Notes: generated by a model from the letters alone, not told the origin. A stretch of 64,000 nucleotides of DNA from Ruegeria conchae (GCF_000192475.1 NZ_AEYW01000006.1:62001-126000); one strand, 5' to 3'; positions 9,553 through 18,250 are shown, counted from the stretch's first letter. Translations and numbers: made by a program.

Positions 9553-10059
9553 TCACTGCACGACAAACGACACCGTAACCCTCGTCCGCCTTTTATCCTC
9601 GTCCTGTATGGAGAGTCGCATTGTGTGCCGCCCAACCGGCAGTTCAGCCGAACGTGCGAGCAGGCGCGAACCTTCGACTGAGGCGTGCTTCATTATTCGT
9701 TTGGTCACATTGACCCATGCTGGACCCATACGATAGTCGATCCGAATTGACGACAAATCAACTGCCGTATCTCCTCTCGGGCTAATGTCTACGTCAATAT
9801 TAACAGGCGACTGGACAATATCCTTTTTGGGCGAATTGAAATTTACGAATGGGCCATCGGATTGAGTAACGGTCAATCCTCGGTCTAGAGACTCAGTAAC
9901 TTTAGGTTGATTGTCGAGTTCTGCCATTTCGGCTGGAGTAAGCAGGGAGAACGCTTCTTGCTCGCTATTTCGCGGAAGAAGAATCCATACGGAAAAGGCC
10001 AACACAAACAGTATTGCACCAATCAACAACCATCTCGCACGCACTACCCACACATACAT
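9553..10059 (-). CDS. Hypothetical membrane-anchored protein
   Basis: This 168-residue protein has one N-terminal membrane segment (about residues 9-31) and then a soluble, probably periplasmic, domain. The C-terminal half (ISPRGDTAVDLSSIRIDY ... ELPVGRHTMRL) reads like a small beta-sandwich domain. I do not recognise the family. I chose the ATG at 10059, which places the membrane segment at the very start; in-frame codons extend upstream to 10191. Base composition is more AT-rich than neighbouring core genes, and it lies just outside the suspected tRNA-Cys island. Confidence 0.6.
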   Translation of the reverse strand: MYVWVVRARWLLIGAILFVLAFSVWILLPRNSEQEAFSLLTPAEMAELDNQPKVTESLDRGLTVTQSDGPFVNFNSPKKDIVQSPVNIDVDISPRGDTAVDLSSIRIDYRMGPAWVNVTKRIMKHASVEGSRLLARSAELPVGRHTMRLSIQDEDKRRTRVTVSFVVQ

Positions 10060-10304
10060 CACCTTAAGCAAACCAGAATGAAACGAGACTATCACACAAC
10101 GAGACAATATCTCAATTTGCGGGACTTGGTCTGAAATCGAGTCACCCAATTGTAGAGGTAAATGGGCATTGCGCATGGAATCACACGGCAAGTCTTGTGG
10201 CGGGATAAAAGCTCAAATCGGGCTACATTTCCCCTATGTAACCCCAAAGAACAAGCATTTGTATCGCTCGGTCTGGGGAGGTCGTGTAAGCTATTGAATT
10301 CTTT

Positions 10305-10335
10305 TGGAGGCGAGTACCAATTTCGAACCTGCGTA
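10305..10335 (-). repeat. Degenerate 3' fragment of tRNA-Cys, candidate attachment site
   Basis: TGGAGGCGAGTACC at 10305-10318 matches the first 14 bases (3' acceptor end with CCA) of the intact tRNA-Cys at 18251-18264. After four mismatches, TTCGAACC-like T-arm sequence follows in the same register. The T stem no longer pairs, so this is a relic and not a working tRNA. A tRNA 3'-end copy in the same orientation about 7.9 kb away is what integration of a mobile element into the tRNA leaves behind. Confidence 0.6.
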
Positions 10336-10499
10336 AAGGAACTCTATTTCTTAATAAATCACAATTTTTTGTGAGATGTTGGCGTTACGTGGGTTTGTGA
10401 ATGTTGCGGGATTGTTGGTTGAAATTGTTCATTGGCTTGTCTTCGCGGTCGATATCGGTTGTCGCATGATGGTGCAACACGAGGGGAAGCGGCACAGGC

Positions 10500-10685
10500 T
10501 TGCCTAAGTCCGCTGATTGGGATGCGGGCCGGTTGATCAGTCAGATATTAGAGTTGGATGTGGAGGTAACTCACCGACCACGAGGCAAGGAGATGGCGCA
10601 CTGGCTGATGAAGGTGCCGGGAATTGGGCCGCACGTTGCCACTGCACTGGTCGCCCTCTCGATCCCGAACTGGATTCTTCACTAA
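10500..10685 (+). pseudogene. Fragment of an IS110-type transposase (Transposase_20 region)
   Basis: The 61-codon open stretch includes LMKVPGIGPHVATALVA. This matches the helix-hairpin-helix PGIGP..ATAL core of IS110-family transposases, preceded by a helical segment as in that domain. No DEDD catalytic N-terminal domain or intact start is present, and the frame ends soon after the motif. I read it as decayed insertion-sequence debris. Family assignment rests on one short motif. Confidence 0.5.
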
Positions 10686-10689
10686 CATC

Positions 10690-10860
10690 TTAAATCACTG
10701 ATCCTCGTCATGATCGGCTACATGTCCGCCAGCTAATCCATCATCTTCAAGGGCGTGGGGTTTGAGACGATCTGGCCGGAGTTCCTATGGATGGCGCTAC
10801 CGGGCGCAGTCCTTCTGGCGTCAAGCCTGACGTTTTTCAGACGCTCGGTGGCGCAATAGA
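10690..10860 (+). pseudogene. Broken C-terminal tail of an ABC-2 type permease
   Basis: Read in frame, the segment gives a hydrophobic helix, an internal TAA stop, and then SIIFKGVGFETIWPEFLW. A last membrane helix and FRRSVAQ with a stop follow. The pattern (KG.GF...WPEFL, hydrophobic helix, FRR) is the usual end of ABC-2 permeases of the YhhJ/YadH type. The internal stop and missing front show a dead remnant. Together with the transposase fragment before it, this makes the 10192-11054 gap a gene graveyard; nothing else in that gap is recognisable except the tRNA-Cys relic and the FNR-like box. Confidence 0.45.
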
Positions 10861-10971
10861 GTCAGATTAGTTTGCCCCTTGGCCTGGACGTATGACCGGT
10901 AATACGCCTTGTTTCATTCAGAATGCCGATACGGCCGTGATGTCTTTTGACGCGATACCGAGGATGCTTGG

Positions 10972-10985
10972 TTGCGCAAGATCAA
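10972..10985 (+). promoter_or_regulatory. Weak FNR/FnrL-like box upstream of hsp20
   Basis: TTGCGCAAGATCAA matches the FNR consensus TTGAT-N4-ATCAA at 8 of 10 positions, with a perfect right half-site. It lies 83 bases before the hsp20 start. On its own it could be chance; its weight comes from two better boxes in the same island. Confidence 0.35.
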
Positions 10986-11054
10986 GGTAATTAGATGCAT
11001 TTTTTGCGATAATGCTGCCTCACCCCAATCGCACCAAAGGAGGAGGATCAGAAA

Positions 11055-11558
11055 ATGCTTGAAGACAAAAAAAACCCGCAACTGTTTGCTGGAACACATC
11101 CGCTATCTGATAATTTTCGACGCGAAATGGAATCCATGATGTCGCGCTTTTTCGGGGGCGCAGCGCCATTCCTGCCACTGGAAACAGCCGCGCAACGCAC
11201 GGGCTTTCCGTCGTTGGACATGACGGGTGCGATTTCGCCGGCGATTGACATCCACGAGACGGATGCGGCGATCATTCTCACCGCTGAATTGCCGGGCTTC
11301 GAAGAAGACGATGTCGAAGTCGAAATCAAGGACCGCAGATTGACCCTACGAGGCCAGAAGAAGGTCACGCATGATGACACGGGCGATCTGCGCTTTAGTG
11401 AGAGAAGCTATGGCAGTTTTACCCGGACAATGACGCTGCCTGATGCAGTCGATATCGAGGAGATTTCTGCTGCGTTCGACAAAGGGGTCCTGCACGTCAC
11501 GATGCCGAAAACCGAACCTCAGGATCCCAGCCGAAAGATTAAGGTCTCATCGAAATAG
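11055..11558 (+). CDS. Small heat shock protein, Hsp20/alpha-crystallin family
   Basis: This is a 167-residue ATP-independent holdase chaperone. The alpha-crystallin domain covers about residues 55-155, with AELPGFEEDDVEVEI in its first half and AFDKGVLHVTMPK near the end. The latter is the family's G-V-L hallmark, and a polar C-terminal tail follows. A strong ribosome-binding site (AAAGGAGGAGG) ends about 9 bases before the ATG. It is the first intact gene of the suspected island. Confidence 0.93.
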   Translation: MLEDKKNPQLFAGTHPLSDNFRREMESMMSRFFGGAAPFLPLETAAQRTGFPSLDMTGAISPAIDIHETDAAIILTAELPGFEEDDVEVEIKDRRLTLRGQKKVTHDDTGDLRFSERSYGSFTRTMTLPDAVDIEEISAAFDKGVLHVTMPKTEPQDPSRKIKVSSK

Positions 11559-11632
11559 GCGCGATGGAGGCACACGCGCAACCATCATGGTCCGGGCAGC
11601 ATGCGCGGACCCTTGGTGTTCTTAAAACGAGC

Positions 11633-11678
11633 ACATTATTGCCCACCATAGCGGTTTCACTGCTGGGCATGATAATGT
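11633..11678. repeat. Imperfect inverted repeat before the FHA-protease gene
   Basis: ACATTAT-TGCCCA (11633-11645) is mirrored by TGGGCA-TG-ATAATGT (11664-11678), two paired arms with a 2-base bulge and an 18-base loop. It lies between the hsp20 stop and the start at 11709. It could be an operator, an RNA hairpin, or an old insertion-sequence end; there is no T tract to make it a clear terminator. Confidence 0.4.
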
Positions 11679-11708
11679 GTCAATAGCGCTGGAGAACAGA
11701 GATGGACG

Positions 11709-13283
11709 ATGCGGACGCCTGACAAAAGCGATGTGGAAAGTGAAACGGGCGATGTCCGTGCATTTCTGGAGAGCTTGACGGGGCCGTCCCGCGGAACCGT
11801 TACCTGGCTTGTCGGCAACGCTTTGGCTGCTTCGGTGGGTCCTGATCGTATCCTGAAGTTCAGGCGGAAAGAGGACTTGCCCCCGCATGATGAAGACGTG
11901 GCGACCATTCAGTGGTCGCAAGGCGGTTACGCGTTAAACGCGTTGCCTGGCCGGGATATTTGGGTCAATGGTCAAAAAACTGCTTCGGCAGTTCTTGGGC
12001 ATGGCGACATGATTGAGTTCGGTGAAGAGGGGCCCATGTCGCGCTACAGGGTGTGTGACCACTCATTCCCTGCACATCACACGGTCGAAGACATAATAAG
12101 TGACGCGTATGTGTATACGCGCTCCAGCCGACGACCCTTCGCCAGAAAAATGTCCGGTGCGCTGCGCGAAGGCGGGCGTCGGCTGACATCACAAACCACG
12201 GTTTTGTTCAGGGTTGCCGTTATCGGTGTGCTTCTTCTGATCTTTGCCTTTGGCTATTTGCTTTTTCAGAACGACCGGAAACTGGCGGACAGCCTTAAAC
12301 AGGAATCTCTCAAGATCGAGGCGGTTGCCGTGATGCTCGCGCAGACACGAGAAGATGCATTGACGGCGGATGATCTGGTCGCGCTCAGAGAGGCGTTTGA
12401 CCACCAGGTAATTTCCACCGAGCAACGCCTTGGGACATTGGAAGACCGTGCAGGTGCGTCCAGGCGGGTAGTCACGGCCTCGACGCGATCCATTGCCTTT
12501 ATCCAAGGGGCCTACGGATTGCGACAAACCGAAAGCGGAAAATTGCTGCGGCATGTGCTTGGCCCGGACGGGGAGAAACTAAAAACTCCATTCGGGAAAC
12601 CATGGATTGAGCCTGATGCGGTCGGCGCGCCGGCAGAGTTTCAGTTTACCGGAACCGGGTTTCTGTTGCAGGGCACCCCCCTGCTGGTGACCAACCGTCA
12701 CGTGGCCTTGCCCTGGACGACCGGGGATCGGGCGCAGGCCCTGAAGGCAGCAGGGCTTGAAGCCGAGATACTTAGTCTGCTGGCTTATCTGCCAGAGCAA
12801 TCCAAGCCAATGGAAGCGGTATTGCTTAGGGCAAGCAAAACGGCCGATCTGGCGCTTCTGTCTGTTGATGCGAGCCGGGTTCAAGGGCTCGGGCTTCCAC
12901 TGGCACCTGAATCGCCGCGGGCAGGTGAAGAAGTTTTCCTGCTTGGATTTCCGACTGGCCTCAAGGCTTTAATTGTGCAGGCCGGGCCGGACTTTCTGAA
13001 AACGCTTGAGAGCGATGGCACCGTCGATTTCTGGACGATTGCAAAACACCTTTCAGAGCAGAACAAGATCCGGCCTCTGGCCAGCCGGGGGATCGTCGCT
13101 CAGACCAGCCCTGGTGCGGTCGTTTATGATGCGGAAACCACAACCGGCGGAAGTGGCGGACCTGCCCTGAACCGAAACGGCGAGGTGGTTGCCATCAATG
13201 CCGCGATCTTACCGGAATTTGGCGGCTCGAATATTGGCGTTCCGGTGTCACACCTCAAGACACTTCTCGATGAAAGCGATTGA
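11709..13283 (+). CDS. FHA-like domain, membrane segment and trypsin-like protease fusion
   Basis: This 524-residue protein appears to have three parts. Residues about 22-118 form an FHA-like beta domain (DIWVNGQK..., GDMIEFGEE). One membrane helix follows at about 166-187, then a helical linker at about 190-250. A trypsin-fold domain covers about 310-520 with H331 (TNRHVAL), D380 (TADLALL) and S482 (GGSGGP). The predicted topology puts the FHA part in the cytoplasm and the protease in the periplasm, so it could pass a phosphorylation signal across the membrane. Function is inferred; no phosphosite partner kinase is nearby. It converges with the MFS gene, 9 bases apart. Confidence 0.8.
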   Translation: MRTPDKSDVESETGDVRAFLESLTGPSRGTVTWLVGNALAASVGPDRILKFRRKEDLPPHDEDVATIQWSQGGYALNALPGRDIWVNGQKTASAVLGHGDMIEFGEEGPMSRYRVCDHSFPAHHTVEDIISDAYVYTRSSRRPFARKMSGALREGGRRLTSQTTVLFRVAVIGVLLLIFAFGYLLFQNDRKLADSLKQESLKIEAVAVMLAQTREDALTADDLVALREAFDHQVISTEQRLGTLEDRAGASRRVVTASTRSIAFIQGAYGLRQTESGKLLRHVLGPDGEKLKTPFGKPWIEPDAVGAPAEFQFTGTGFLLQGTPLLVTNRHVALPWTTGDRAQALKAAGLEAEILSLLAYLPEQSKPMEAVLLRASKTADLALLSVDASRVQGLGLPLAPESPRAGEEVFLLGFPTGLKALIVQAGPDFLKTLESDGTVDFWTIAKHLSEQNKIRPLASRGIVAQTSPGAVVYDAETTTGGSGGPALNRNGEVVAINAAILPEFGGSNIGVPVSHLKTLLDESD

Positions 13284-13292
13284 TCGGCATAT

Positions 13293-14909
13293 TCAATCGC
13301 GTGTTTGATAAGACGAGTTTTGCACAAGAAAAACCACAGCCAGAGGAACGATAACAGAGATCAAGGCCACGGTAATCAGCAAGTTCCCCAAGTGGCTATA
13401 GTCAGCGACGGAGGCAACAGTACCCGTTCTGGGATCGGTAACCGCGCGGGTAACGGTAAAGATCTGGTTCAGGTATTTTGTACCGAGGCTGCTTGCTGAC
13501 AATGCCATGTTGGTGAACGACGCCATGACTGCGAAAAAGGTAGCTTTCAGATGTGTTGGGGCGTTGCGCGCGATCCAGGCCAACATTGGGACCATCGCGA
13601 TCTGACCCAGCGGTGACTCGACTGCTGTGTCGAGTATGGCGATAAACCTTGCATCCACGACCCCACCTGTGCGCGCGGCCGTCCATTCATGCACTCCGTA
13701 GTACAAGGCAAGGTTTGGCAGGGCCAGCACTCCTGCGGCAATCGTGAGTAACACTACAACCTGCGCAATCGAACGACTTGCCATAAATGGCCTGAGGATA
13801 ATCAGGCCAAGCAGAGCAAGTAGTGAGGTCAGAAGCGCTAGAATGGCCAGGAACTGTTCGTCAAACCCAAGCTCGTCTATCTCGAACCAGGTCAGGCCCG
13901 GTCCTGGCAAGGGAACTGCTCGAAAAACGAAAATGATAGTTGCTGTCCCGATCAGTACTTTGGCCTGTTTCGACTCCAGCTCTCTCAGCAAACGCGACAT
14001 GAGGTAGAGAATGACCGTGAGCGACACCGCAAAAACGGTCTCTTGCGCGAAGGCAAAATTTGCGGTTCCCAAAACTATGCTGAGAACAACAAACGCAAAG
14101 CCACCCAGCAGAATGGGCCACCTGACCTCGGTGGTTTGATCTGGTCTGTGCGGAAGGTGTCCTCGACGAACGAGGCGACGCTGTATCAGAGCGTGAAGAA
14201 CCACTCCGCTGATCGAAAGCAAGGGGATAACCAGAGCGACAAGATAGACCTGACCGTAGAGAACCAAACGATCGCCTTTCTCCAGATCTTCTGCCCCCGA
14301 AAAAATCCAGATGTTAACCGCTGCGACTCCTGCAAACCCGGATATGATCGCGATCCTGCCGAGGGTCTGCATAGTGGTGTGCCGGGCACGAACTTCTTCC
14401 GACGCAAAAGCGCGTCCGTCGCGGTCCGATTGCGGCACCGCTTCTACTGTCATGGCGTCAGCAACGACATCCTGAATGGCATAACCTGAAGGAGCCAACA
14501 TCAAAGCAACGACGTACCAATCCTCTAGTGGCATAATGCCGGCCATATGGTCAGGCGCAGCCACAAGCCTGTACATGATGAGCAATGACGCCGTGATAAG
14601 GGTTGCGCCAACGACAATCAGCAGGGATTTCCAGCGCCAGAACAGATCAACTAGATGACCCAGCGGCATTTTTAGAATCCACGGCAACCCGGCCCAGAAT
14701 GCCAATCCCGCAACAAAAGCGGCGGATAGATTCAGATATTCCTTAAGAAAAAACGCACCGACGACGGATGTTAGTCCCGAAACCCCGGCCGCAAAGTAAA
14801 CCATCAATGGTGGTAGGTAAGACCATTGCAATTGCTCGATCAGATCAACAAAGGTCTGGTGCCACCAGCCTGAAATCCGCCTTCCAAGTGTTGATCGGTC
14901 AGTGTTCAT
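13293..14909 (-). CDS. MFS transporter of the folate/biopterin (BT1/FBT) type
   Basis: This 538-residue integral membrane protein has many hydrophobic segments, consistent with 12 to 14 helices. PWILKMPLGHLVDLF near the first loop and GYAIQDVVADAMTVEAVP further on recall the BT1/FBT branch of the major facilitator superfamily. Substrate is unknown; the FBT link does not prove folate transport. It lies 48 bases downstream of the APC permease gene on the same strand, so the two may be co-transcribed. Confidence 0.75.
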   Translation of the reverse strand: MNTDRSTLGRRISGWWHQTFVDLIEQLQWSYLPPLMVYFAAGVSGLTSVVGAFFLKEYLNLSAAFVAGLAFWAGLPWILKMPLGHLVDLFWRWKSLLIVVGATLITASLLIMYRLVAAPDHMAGIMPLEDWYVVALMLAPSGYAIQDVVADAMTVEAVPQSDRDGRAFASEEVRARHTTMQTLGRIAIISGFAGVAAVNIWIFSGAEDLEKGDRLVLYGQVYLVALVIPLLSISGVVLHALIQRRLVRRGHLPHRPDQTTEVRWPILLGGFAFVVLSIVLGTANFAFAQETVFAVSLTVILYLMSRLLRELESKQAKVLIGTATIIFVFRAVPLPGPGLTWFEIDELGFDEQFLAILALLTSLLALLGLIILRPFMASRSIAQVVVLLTIAAGVLALPNLALYYGVHEWTAARTGGVVDARFIAILDTAVESPLGQIAMVPMLAWIARNAPTHLKATFFAVMASFTNMALSASSLGTKYLNQIFTVTRAVTDPRTGTVASVADYSHLGNLLITVALISVIVPLAVVFLVQNSSYQTRD

Positions 14910-14957
14910 GCGTCAGTCGGACCCCGTTCTGGTGACCCTGTGCTGTCGGTTTTCCTC

Positions 14958-16178
14958 TCAGAGAAATCCGGCACCAAAAAGCAGGGCGCTGGTCAGCACC
15001 CCAAGGATTGGTACAACAAGAGGTACGCGGAAATGTTCCCGAGTTGACCCAGGCCGGGACTTCATCAATATCAGCGAGATGTTGACCAAAACAAACACTC
15101 CCAAAACGATCTGGGATGTGCGCTCTGCCAGTATGCCGATTGGCAGAGTTTGCGTCAGCAGAAGGATTATCGCAACAACCAACAGTGTTGCGACGACCGG
15201 TGTTTGGGTTACCTGCGGGACAGTTGCCAGTATTTTCGGCAGATGGTCCCGGTCGGCAAGGCCATAGATCACTCGCGACGCCATGATCATCTGGATCAGG
15301 ACGCCGTTGACTGTCGCAACAACCGCGACTGCGGCGAACCCCTGTTTAATCACTTCGGGTGCGTTCGAAAAAACCAGGGTAAGCGGGGCTGCCGAAGCTG
15401 ACAAGGCATCGATAGGAACAACAAGCAGAACCGTCATTGAGGTCACCAGATAAAGACCCGTCGCCAGAACGAGTGTCAAAAGGATGGCCTTTGGAATTGT
15501 GTGGGTTGGGTCTTTTACCTCTTCGGCGACGTTTGCCATGTCCTCAAACCCGACAAAGGCAAAAAAGGCCAGCAGAGATGCCGCCATAATACCGCGCCAG
15601 GTATCGAGCTCGAGTCCCGGCACCATCTCACTAATTTCATAGCCTTGCGCTTCCTGTACGGACATGCCCCAGCCAATCACAAAAAGAAGCCCCGCAATCT
15701 CGATGACCGTGATCACGGCTGCCACAAATACCGATTGTGTAATGCCCCAGAGTGCAATCAGACCCATGACCGACACAACGCCGATCGTAAGCAACGCGGT
15801 GCCAAGCCCCGTCAGGGTGTGAAGGTATGAGGCCGCCCCGATCGCAACAGCGGAGGCTGAAATAATCCCAGACGCAGCAACGGCAAGACCGATTAGAACC
15901 GCCATCCAGCCCCTTTGAAATCCCGCTTCAATGTATGCCGCTTCTCCCGCGCTTACGGGAAAGCGTGTCGCGAGTTCGGCGTATGACAAAGCCGTCAGCG
16001 AAACGACGAGAGCAGCAACAAGAAACGAAATTGCAGCATAAGGGCCCGCGGCCTCGGCGGTAGCGCCGACCAGCACATAAATTCCCGCACCGACGGTAAC
16101 ACCGAGTCCATATAGTGTAAGCAACGGGGTGGTAAGAGAACGCCGGAGTTTAGGTGCCGGTGGATCAACTGTATGCAT
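14958..16178 (-). CDS. APC-family amino acid permease
   Basis: This 406-residue inner-membrane transporter has about 11 to 12 helices. The family signature GLGVTVGAGIYVLVG is at about 25-39, YAELATRFPVSAGEAAYIE in helix 3, and FFAFVGFEDMANVAEEVKDP in helix 6. These belong to AA_permease_2-type amino acid or polyamine carriers. Substrate is not readable. It is divergent from the cytochrome c gene across a 327-base gap that holds an FNR-like box and otherwise no gene. Confidence 0.88.
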   Translation of the reverse strand: MHTVDPPAPKLRRSLTTPLLTLYGLGVTVGAGIYVLVGATAEAAGPYAAISFLVAALVVSLTALSYAELATRFPVSAGEAAYIEAGFQRGWMAVLIGLAVAASGIISASAVAIGAASYLHTLTGLGTALLTIGVVSVMGLIALWGITQSVFVAAVITVIEIAGLLFVIGWGMSVQEAQGYEISEMVPGLELDTWRGIMAASLLAFFAFVGFEDMANVAEEVKDPTHTIPKAILLTLVLATGLYLVTSMTVLLVVPIDALSASAAPLTLVFSNAPEVIKQGFAAVAVVATVNGVLIQMIMASRVIYGLADRDHLPKILATVPQVTQTPVVATLLVVAIILLLTQTLPIGILAERTSQIVLGVFVLVNISLILMKSRPGSTREHFRVPLVVPILGVLTSALLFGAGFL

Positions 16179-16324
16179 TCACCTCACTCCTTGATGGACA
16201 ATTGCCTGGGCACCGAAGCAGTGCCGCGAACAAGCGCCCCAATCATAAATCAAGGGCTCGTCACCACTCATGCCGAGCTTCCGCTGAAACATTCATACTT
16301 TGATATGTAATGCTTCATTTGGCA

Positions 16325-16338
16325 TTGATCTATATCAT
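16325..16338 (+). promoter_or_regulatory. FNR/FnrL-like box between the APC permease and cytochrome c genes
   Basis: TTGATCTATATCAT matches TTGAT-N4-ATCAA at 9 of 10 positions. It sits in the divergent gap 16179-16505, about 147 bases from the permease start and 168 from the cytochrome start, so it could serve either. An oxygen-responsive Crp/Fnr regulator is the likely binder. Confidence 0.5.
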
Positions 16339-16505
16339 TAGGCGCTAAGACCCGATCAGCGAGGCGGATTCGACTGCTACGACCGTCCTTTCGTGAAGGT
16401 TTTTCTCAGTTGGTACTCAAAGGCTGAATATGAGCGAGATCAATGAAACATTCATTCGATATCGCGTATTTTGAACTCGAAATGCTGAACTTGTCGGAGG
16501 AACAG

Positions 16506-16913
16506 ATGCTAGTTTGTCGTACACTTCTTTTGTCAATTTTTACTGCAAGCGCTGCACTGGCGCAGGACATAGACCTTCAAAATGGGCACGATCTCTACAG
16601 AACTTATTGTTGGCAATGCCATGGTTTCGAGGCCACAGGAGATGGTCCAATGGCGGAGATGCTGGCAATAAGAACACCTGATCTGACGAGGCTCGCGGCC
16701 CAAAACGAAGGTGTTTTTCCGATTGAGGCGGTGGCGCGCCAAATTGATGGTCGCGCGCCATTGCTCGCGCATGGCGGAGAAATGCCCATTTTTGGACCAG
16801 CTTTGGATTCGGATCAAAAAGTTGCGCTGACGATGCCTGACGGCCAGCCGATGTTCGCAGGTGTTCCGTTGGCAAATGTAATTTATTATCTGGAGTCTAT
16901 TCAAATCGAGTAG
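16506..16913 (+). CDS. Small secreted monohaem cytochrome c
   Basis: This 135-residue protein has an N-terminal signal peptide cut after about residue 19 (SAALAQ). A single haem-binding CWQCH lies at 35-39, and M93 in GEMPIFG is a candidate axial ligand. It should carry electrons in the periplasm. I chose the ATG at 16506 because CGGAGGAACAG lies directly upstream and it puts the signal peptide first; an in-frame start at 16443 adds residues that hide it. Partner oxidoreductase unknown. Confidence 0.85.
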   Translation: MLVCRTLLLSIFTASAALAQDIDLQNGHDLYRTYCWQCHGFEATGDGPMAEMLAIRTPDLTRLAAQNEGVFPIEAVARQIDGRAPLLAHGGEMPIFGPALDSDQKVALTMPDGQPMFAGVPLANVIYYLESIQIE

Positions 16914-16973
16914 GATGGTACAAATGCCGCCATTAGATTGTAGAGCACCTCTGCTTAAGTTTGGTGACACTGG

Positions 16974-16987
16974 TTGATCTACATTAA
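16974..16987 (+). promoter_or_regulatory. FNR/FnrL-like box upstream of the phasin-like gene
   Basis: TTGATCTACATTAA matches TTGAT-N4-ATCAA at 9 of 10 positions. It lies 73 bases before the ATG at 17047. A start site roughly 41 bases downstream of the box centre would still leave a short leader, the class II activation geometry of FNR proteins. Confidence 0.55.
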
Positions 16988-17046
16988 GGTTATTTTTTGC
17001 GAGATCTGGTAACATTCAGCATTTGGAAGATGAGGAGGAATCTCCA

Positions 17047-17496
17047 ATGCCTGAAGAGAAGCCAAAATCATGTTACTCCAACCCACTTGTCGATGTTTTC
17101 AAGCAGATGCAGCCGACTACCACGGCCAATCCGTTTTTAGGCGCTCAGCTTGAGCAATTCTGGGACACGCAGAAAAAATCACTTAAAGAGGCAGAGGCCT
17201 TTGCTCAACATTGGTTTGAGAGGCGTCACGAGGCTGTTCGAACCGCGCTGGAAGCTGCGCGTTCGGCGTCTGCCGCAGACCCGACTGATCCGGCGAAAGC
17301 ACTGCAAACCATAGCAGAGTGGCAGAAGCATTCAGCCGAACGCCTTGTAGCTGACGCACAGGAATGGTTCGAAACAGTTGCCCGATGTGCAGCATATGCA
17401 GCGGAAACCGAAGCCGAAGCAGTAGAAAAGACGATAGATGATGTTGCAAGCACAGCAAAGAAAGCGGGTAAGTCTTCGAAATCAGAACCGGTTTAG
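17047..17496 (+). CDS. Phasin-like protein
   Basis: This 149-residue, almost entirely helical protein is rich in Ala, Glu and Lys. Its repeated amphipathic segments and the pattern LQTIAEWQKHSAERLVADAQEW fit the phasin fold that coats polyhydroxyalkanoate granules. It ends in a Lys/Ser-rich tail as many phasins do. The ATG at 17047 follows GAGGAGGAATCT. It differs from the canonical PhaP at 62007 and sits beside stress genes, so a granule role under low oxygen or stress is only an inference. Confidence 0.65.
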   Translation: MPEEKPKSCYSNPLVDVFKQMQPTTTANPFLGAQLEQFWDTQKKSLKEAEAFAQHWFERRHEAVRTALEAARSASAADPTDPAKALQTIAEWQKHSAERLVADAQEWFETVARCAAYAAETEAEAVEKTIDDVASTAKKAGKSSKSEPV

Positions 17497-17556
17497 TGTG
17501 CCGTATCACTGCGGAGGCCAGATAGATCGTAGCTGGAGCAATGGAAGGTAGCTAAT

Positions 17557-17964
17557 ATGTACAATAACATTCTGGTACCAGTCGCGCTGGACAAAGATCA
17601 TGATACACAGGCCTCATTTGAAGCTGCTCGTTTGCTGGCGAATGCAAATGCGGAATTCACAGTGCTCCATGTGCAGGAACCGATCCCTGCATATGTGGCA
17701 TCCCAGATACCCGAGGAAGTTCTGGCAAACACTCGAAAAGAGCTTCAGGAAGGCTTACATCGGGATGCTGCAGAGCTACCGGGCGCGAAACCGCGGCTTA
17801 CCTCGGGGAGCGCTGGCCGAGCGATCGTTGATTTCGCAAATGAAAACGACATCGATTGCATAGTGCTGGCCTCACACAAGCCGGGAATCGAGAACATATT
17901 TATTGGGTCGACTGCGAACCGGGTCGTTCACCACGCTAATTGTTCTGTCCACGTGATCCGCTGA
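17557..17964 (+). CDS. Universal stress protein, UspA family
   Basis: This 135-residue single Usp domain starts MYNNILVPVALD. The ATP-binding loop pattern is visible near the end as GSTANRVVHHANCSVHVIR, with G-S-T-A-N spacing typical of ATP-binding Usp proteins. It is a cytoplasmic stress-resistance protein of uncertain biochemical action. It lies 60 bases after the phasin-like gene and may share its FNR-like promoter. About 290 bases of gene-free sequence separate it from tRNA-Cys. Confidence 0.92.
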   Translation: MYNNILVPVALDKDHDTQASFEAARLLANANAEFTVLHVQEPIPAYVASQIPEEVLANTRKELQEGLHRDAAELPGAKPRLTSGSAGRAIVDFANENDIDCIVLASHKPGIENIFIGSTANRVVHHANCSVHVIR

Positions 17965-18250
17965 ACTGGTTTCTGGTAAGTGCCGCACGTCGATTTAGCG
18001 TCGTGGATGAGTCGACTATCCAGACCCGAGTTATTTTCGATCATCACACGCAGCAAGACCATGTGGAAACGGAAAGCGTTGATAGGCTCAATGAGTGAGT
18101 CCGAGTGAATGGGTTCGCCGGGTGAAACTGATGACGTTTTGACGCTTCTAAGTGAGGCCAAGGAGAGCAAAGCGTGAACGGAATTGTAAAATGGATTGTA
18201 AAACGCGCTTCGGCAGAAATTGCCAATGCTTCTAACTCATTGAAAAGTAG

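Noticed and set aside
13293-14909. Folate transporter as a firm call
   Set aside because: Only general BT1/FBT-type motifs of the MFS are visible and there is no folate gene context, so the substrate is left open.
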